Part shown: positions 6,071 through 6,082 of the stretch, piece after piece
Layout of the letters: each line of letters begins with the position of its first letter
Position numbering within the stretch: the stretch's first letter is position 1
DNA from: an uncultured Thiotrichaceae bacterium
GTDB taxonomy: Bacteria > Pseudomonadota > Gammaproteobacteria > Thiotrichales > Thiotrichaceae
NCBI GenBank assembly: GCA_902727945.1
Contig: CACVAV010000194.1
Location: forward strand, 1 to 6,082
Reading direction: 5' to 3'
DNA: 6,082 nucleotides
Notes under the pieces: generated by a model
Told to the model about the DNA's origin: nothing
What the model saw: only the letters and a program-made list of their open reading frames with translations
The model's database searches: none
Program-made: the position numbers and the translations under genes

Positions 6071-6082
6071 GGAGGCATACTA
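6071..6082 (+). promoter_or_regulatory. Possible ribosome site of a plus-strand gene beyond the right edge
   Basis: GGAGG at 6071-6075 is followed by CATACTA and the window end, the right distance for a start codon immediately outside. If so, the 85 nt from 5998 to 6082 is a divergent promoter region shared with the DUF2007 cluster. The start codon itself is not visible. Confidence 0.35.

Overview
The window reads as ordinary chromosomal DNA from a gammaproteobacterium. The main reasons are a FadD that follows the Escherichia coli type from its N-terminus (WL..YP.GVP) to its C-terminus (LPKSNVGKILRRELR), a YiiM-type MOSC protein, a PPK1 with an NREL..LAFN N-terminus, intermediate base composition, and densely packed genes with Shine-Dalgarno sites. 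The species cannot be named from the sequence; a marine or oil/lipid-using gammaproteobacterium is a reasonable guess only. No RNA gene, insertion sequence, phage gene or CRISPR array was seen.

Layout, left to right. (1) Positions 1-1160, minus strand: the N-terminal part of polyphosphate kinase (ppk1), cut by the left edge. It is absent from simple ORF lists because its stop lies outside the window. (2) 1235-2914, minus: long-chain acyl-CoA synthetase FadD, 74 nt upstream of ppk1 and probably co-transcribed with it. A short ORF sits in that gap and overlaps the ppk1 start. (3) 2915-3129: a divergent promoter region. (4) 3130-3324, plus: a 64-residue protein with two cysteine knuckles and a hydrophobic middle, the only plus-strand gene recognised. 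(5) 3321-5997, minus: a tight four-gene cluster transcribed in the order DUF2007 membrane protein, enoyl-CoA hydratase, YiiM-like MOSC protein, CobC/phosphoglycerate-mutase-like histidine phosphatase. Gaps are 15, 76 and 18 nt. (6) 5998-6082: the promoter region of this cluster, which may also serve a divergent plus-strand gene lying beyond the right edge.

How the genes fit together. FadD activates fatty acids to acyl-CoA, and the crotonase hydrates enoyl-CoA, so the two transcription units share a fatty-acid beta-oxidation theme although they are separate. PPK1 links to energy and phosphate storage. The MOSC protein probably handles sulfur or reactive N-hydroxylated compounds, and the DUF2007 protein looks like a tail-anchored membrane protein of unknown role. 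I see no convincing new defence or mobile system. The points most worth checking are the possible leaderless start of the DUF2007 gene, the LITAF-like layout of the 64-residue protein, its 4-nt tail-to-tail overlap with the phosphatase gene, and the small ORF in front of ppk1.
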